Shown here: in pieces, positions 62,200 to 64,000 of the stretch | Layout: every line of letters starts with the position of its first letter | Numbering within the stretch: the stretch's first letter is position 1 | From: Jannaschia seohaensis | GTDB taxonomy: Bacteria; Pseudomonadota; Alphaproteobacteria; Rhodobacterales; Rhodobacteraceae | NCBI RefSeq assembly: GCF_900116765.1 | Contig: NZ_UETC01000003.1 | Location: forward strand, 124,001-188,000 | Direction of reading: 5' to 3' | DNA length: 64,000 nucleotides | Made by a program: the position numbers and the translations under genes | The notes under the pieces: generated by a model | Seen by the model: only the letters and a program-made list of their open reading frames with translations | Databases searched by the model: none | Told to the model about the DNA's origin: nothing

Positions 62200-64000
62200 A
62201 TGAGCCGCATGGAAACGACCCGCACCGATCGGCTCAAGACCGGCATCTTGATGCTTGCCGCGCTGGGCCTCTTCCTGGGGCTCGCGCTCCGGGTCATGGG
62301 CCAGCCGAGCCTCGCGGATCTCGTCTGGATCGCCGGGGTCGTTCCGGCGCTCGCCGCGCTCGTCGTTGAAATCCTGCGCAGTCTGCGTGCGGGCCAGGTC
62401 GGGCTCGATATCGTCGCCGCGCTCTCCATGTCGGCGGCGCTCGTCTTCGGAGAGACGCTGGCGGCGGCGGTCGTCGCGGTGATGTATTCCGGCGGGACTT
62501 TCCTCGAAGCCTTCGCCGAGGGTCGCGCCCGGCGCGAGATGCACGACCTTCTGTCTCGCGTCCCCCGAACGGCGACACGGCATCGCAATGGCGGGCTGGA
62601 GGAGGTGCCGCTGGGCGAGATCGCGCCCGGAGACCGGCTGCTGATCCGGCAGGGCGATGTCGTGCCGGTGGACGGCAAGATCGGGTCGGCGACGGCCTTC
62701 GTCGATACCTCGGCGCTGACCGGCGAGTCCCTTCCGGTGCGGCTCACGCAGGGCGCCGATGCGATGAGCGGCTCGACCAATGCGGGCGAGGCGTTCGACC
62801 TCCTGGCCGTGCGCGAGGCGAAGGACAGCACCTATGCAGGAATCGTCCGGCTCGTGGAGGAGGCGCAGGCGTCCAAGGCGCCGATGTCCCGGCTGGCGGA
62901 CCGCTGGTCGCTGGGTTTCCTCGCGGTCACGGTCGCCATCGCCTTCGCGGCCTGGTGGTTCACCGGCGACCCGATCCGTGCCGTCGCGGTACTGGTGGTG
63001 GCGACGCCGTGCCCGCTGATCCTGGCGGTTCCGGTCGCTCTGGTCGCCGGTCTGTCGCGCGCGGCGCATTTCGGCGTGCTCATCAAGGGCGCGGGGCCGC
63101 TTGAGACCATGGCGCGCATCCGCACGCTGATCCTCGACAAGACCGGCACCCTGACGGATGGCCGCCCGCAGATCGTGGCGATCGACAGCCATGATGGCAT
63201 GAGCGAGGACGAGATTCTGCGCCTTGCAGCGGCGCTCGACCAGGCATCGAAGCACCCGGTGGCGCAGGCCGTCGTTGCCGCCGCGAAGGCGCGCGGGTTC
63301 GTGCTGCCGGTGCCGTCGGACGTGGCCGAGATCCCGGGAGAGGGCGTCCTGGGCCATGTCGACGGCCAGAAGGTCGTCATTGGCGGTGACGGCTTCGTTT
63401 CGTCCCGGGTCGGAGGGCGGGCCGGCGACCACCCGGCCATGACCGCCGGCGCGGTGCTTGTCGCGGTGGCGGTCGACGGGCGCATGGTGGGGCATCTCGT
63501 CATGTCCGACCCGCTGCGCGAGGGCGCGGGTGCCATGCTCGACGGGCTGCGCCGCGAGGGGATCGCCCGCATCCTGCTTGCCACCGGCGACCGCGCCGAC
63601 GTGGCCGAGCGTGTGACCGATGGGCTGGGCCTCGACGGGCTGCGGGCCGGGCTGACGCCGGACCAAAAGGTTCTGCTGGTCCTGACCGAGCGTAAGCGCG
63701 GGCCCGTGATGATGGTGGGGGACGGGGTGAACGACGCGCCCGCCCTCGCGGCGGCGGATGTGGGCGTCGCCATGGGCGCGCGCGGCGCGGCGGCCTCGGC
63801 CGAGGCGGCCGACGTCGTCCTCCTTGTCGATCGCATCGACCGGCTCGGGCCCGGGATCGAGATCGCGCGGGCCTCGCGCCGGATCGCTGTCGAGAGCGTC
63901 GTGGCAGGCATCAGCCTGTCGGTCCTCGGCATGATCGCCGCCGCTTATGGCTATCTGACGCCGGTGGAGGGCGCGATCCTGCAGGAGGTGATCGACGTGG
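62200..64000 (+). CDS. Heavy metal-translocating P1B-type ATPase, 3' end outside the window
   Basis: The frame is open from ATG 62200 past the window end (at least 600 residues). No N-terminal metal-binding domain or CxxC is present; a short tail leads into the first helices. Then GQGDVVPVDGK-type actuator sequence, SALTGESLPV, the metal-site helix VVATPCPLILAVP (TPC rather than APC/SPC), DKTGTLTDGRPQ with the phospho-Asp, the SKHPVAQAV motif, and MMVGDGVNDAPALAAADVGV. It pumps a soft or transition metal ion out of the cytoplasm; the specificity cannot be told from the visible part. Confidence 0.9.
   Translation, partial: MSRMETTRTDRLKTGILMLAALGLFLGLALRVMGQPSLADLVWIAGVVPALAALVVEILRSLRAGQVGLDIVAALSMSAALVFGETLAAAVVAVMYSGGTFLEAFAEGRARREMHDLLSRVPRTATRHRNGGLEEVPLGEIAPGDRLLIRQGDVVPVDGKIGSATAFVDTSALTGESLPVRLTQGADAMSGSTNAGEAFDLLAVREAKDSTYAGIVRLVEEAQASKAPMSRLADRWSLGFLAVTVAIAFAAWWFTGDPIRAVAVLVVATPCPLILAVPVALVAGLSRAAHFGVLIKGAGPLETMARIRTLILDKTGTLTDGRPQIVAIDSHDGMSEDEILRLAAALDQASKHPVAQAVVAAAKARGFVLPVPSDVAEIPGEGVLGHVDGQKVVIGGDGFVSSRVGGRAGDHPAMTAGAVLVAVAVDGRMVGHLVMSDPLREGAGAMLDGLRREGIARILLATGDRADVAERVTDGLGLDGLRAGLTPDQKVLLVLTERKRGPVMMVGDGVNDAPALAAADVGVAMGARGAAASAEAADVVLLVDRIDRLGPGIEIARASRRIAVESVVAGISLSVLGMIAAAYGYLTPVEGAILQEVIDV

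Overview
The window is about two thirds G+C and gene-dense. It looks like chromosomal or chromid DNA of an alphaproteobacterium, most likely Rhodobacterales (Roseobacter/Paracoccaceae type). This is inferred from gene content (TAXI-TRAP uptake, Tad pilus locus, RTX proteins, a BKACE operon) and codon bias. No rRNA, tRNA, CRISPR array, intact insertion sequence or origin was seen.

Layout. 0-1.5 kb: tail of an unknown gene, an M23 peptidase with N-terminal membrane segments, and a frameshifted HXXEE-type membrane protein gene. 1.8-7.0 kb: a LysR regulator diverging from DoxX, YgiD-like dioxygenase, glutathionyl-hydroquinone reductase, pirin and WrbA, a quinone/aromatic-electrophile defence set resembling the E. 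coli yqjF-yqjG-yhaJ-yhaK neighbourhood. 7.5-15.4 kb: a minus-strand catabolic operon (polar amino acid ABC importer, class III aminotransferase, beta-keto acid cleavage enzyme, GNAT, acetylpolyamine-type deacetylase) under a divergent LysR. 15.5-20.8 kb: a histidine kinase and NarL-type response regulator whose 5' ends overlap, then an RTX protein with an unrecognised N-terminal half. 21.4-31.5 kb: a Tad/Flp pilus locus (flp, cpaB, TadG/TadE-like genes, cpaE, cpaF, tadB, tadC, a LuxR regulator, cpaA) without secretin or CpaD genes. 32.3-36.0 kb: a large RTX/CHRD exoprotein. 36.4-37.3 kb: remains of a DUF393 gene and of an IS5-family transposase. 37.9-47.1 kb: a small kinase, two beta-lactamase-fold serine hydrolases with an MDR oxidoreductase and a CPBP protease, an ECF sigma/anti-sigma pair, a peroxiredoxin-like/2OG-oxygenase fusion and a cupin. 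47.1-51.4 kb: GntR regulator diverging from a TAXI-TRAP transporter. 51.5-57.6 kb: a BASS transporter, then two gene groups around an AraC-family regulator that share tandem 21-bp-spaced promoter repeats. 57.7-61.8 kb: two PepSY proteins and a cytochrome b next to an OmpR-type two-component system, with CTGA-N7-CTGA boxes in both control regions. 62.2-64 kb: a heavy-metal P-type ATPase running off the end.

Several modules pair local regulators with sequence-visible candidate operators (AraC, OmpR, GntR, LuxR). Six stretches of 0.37-0.8 kb have no convincing gene; two contain recognisable gene ruins. Long antisense ORFs, common in this GC-rich DNA, are not annotated.
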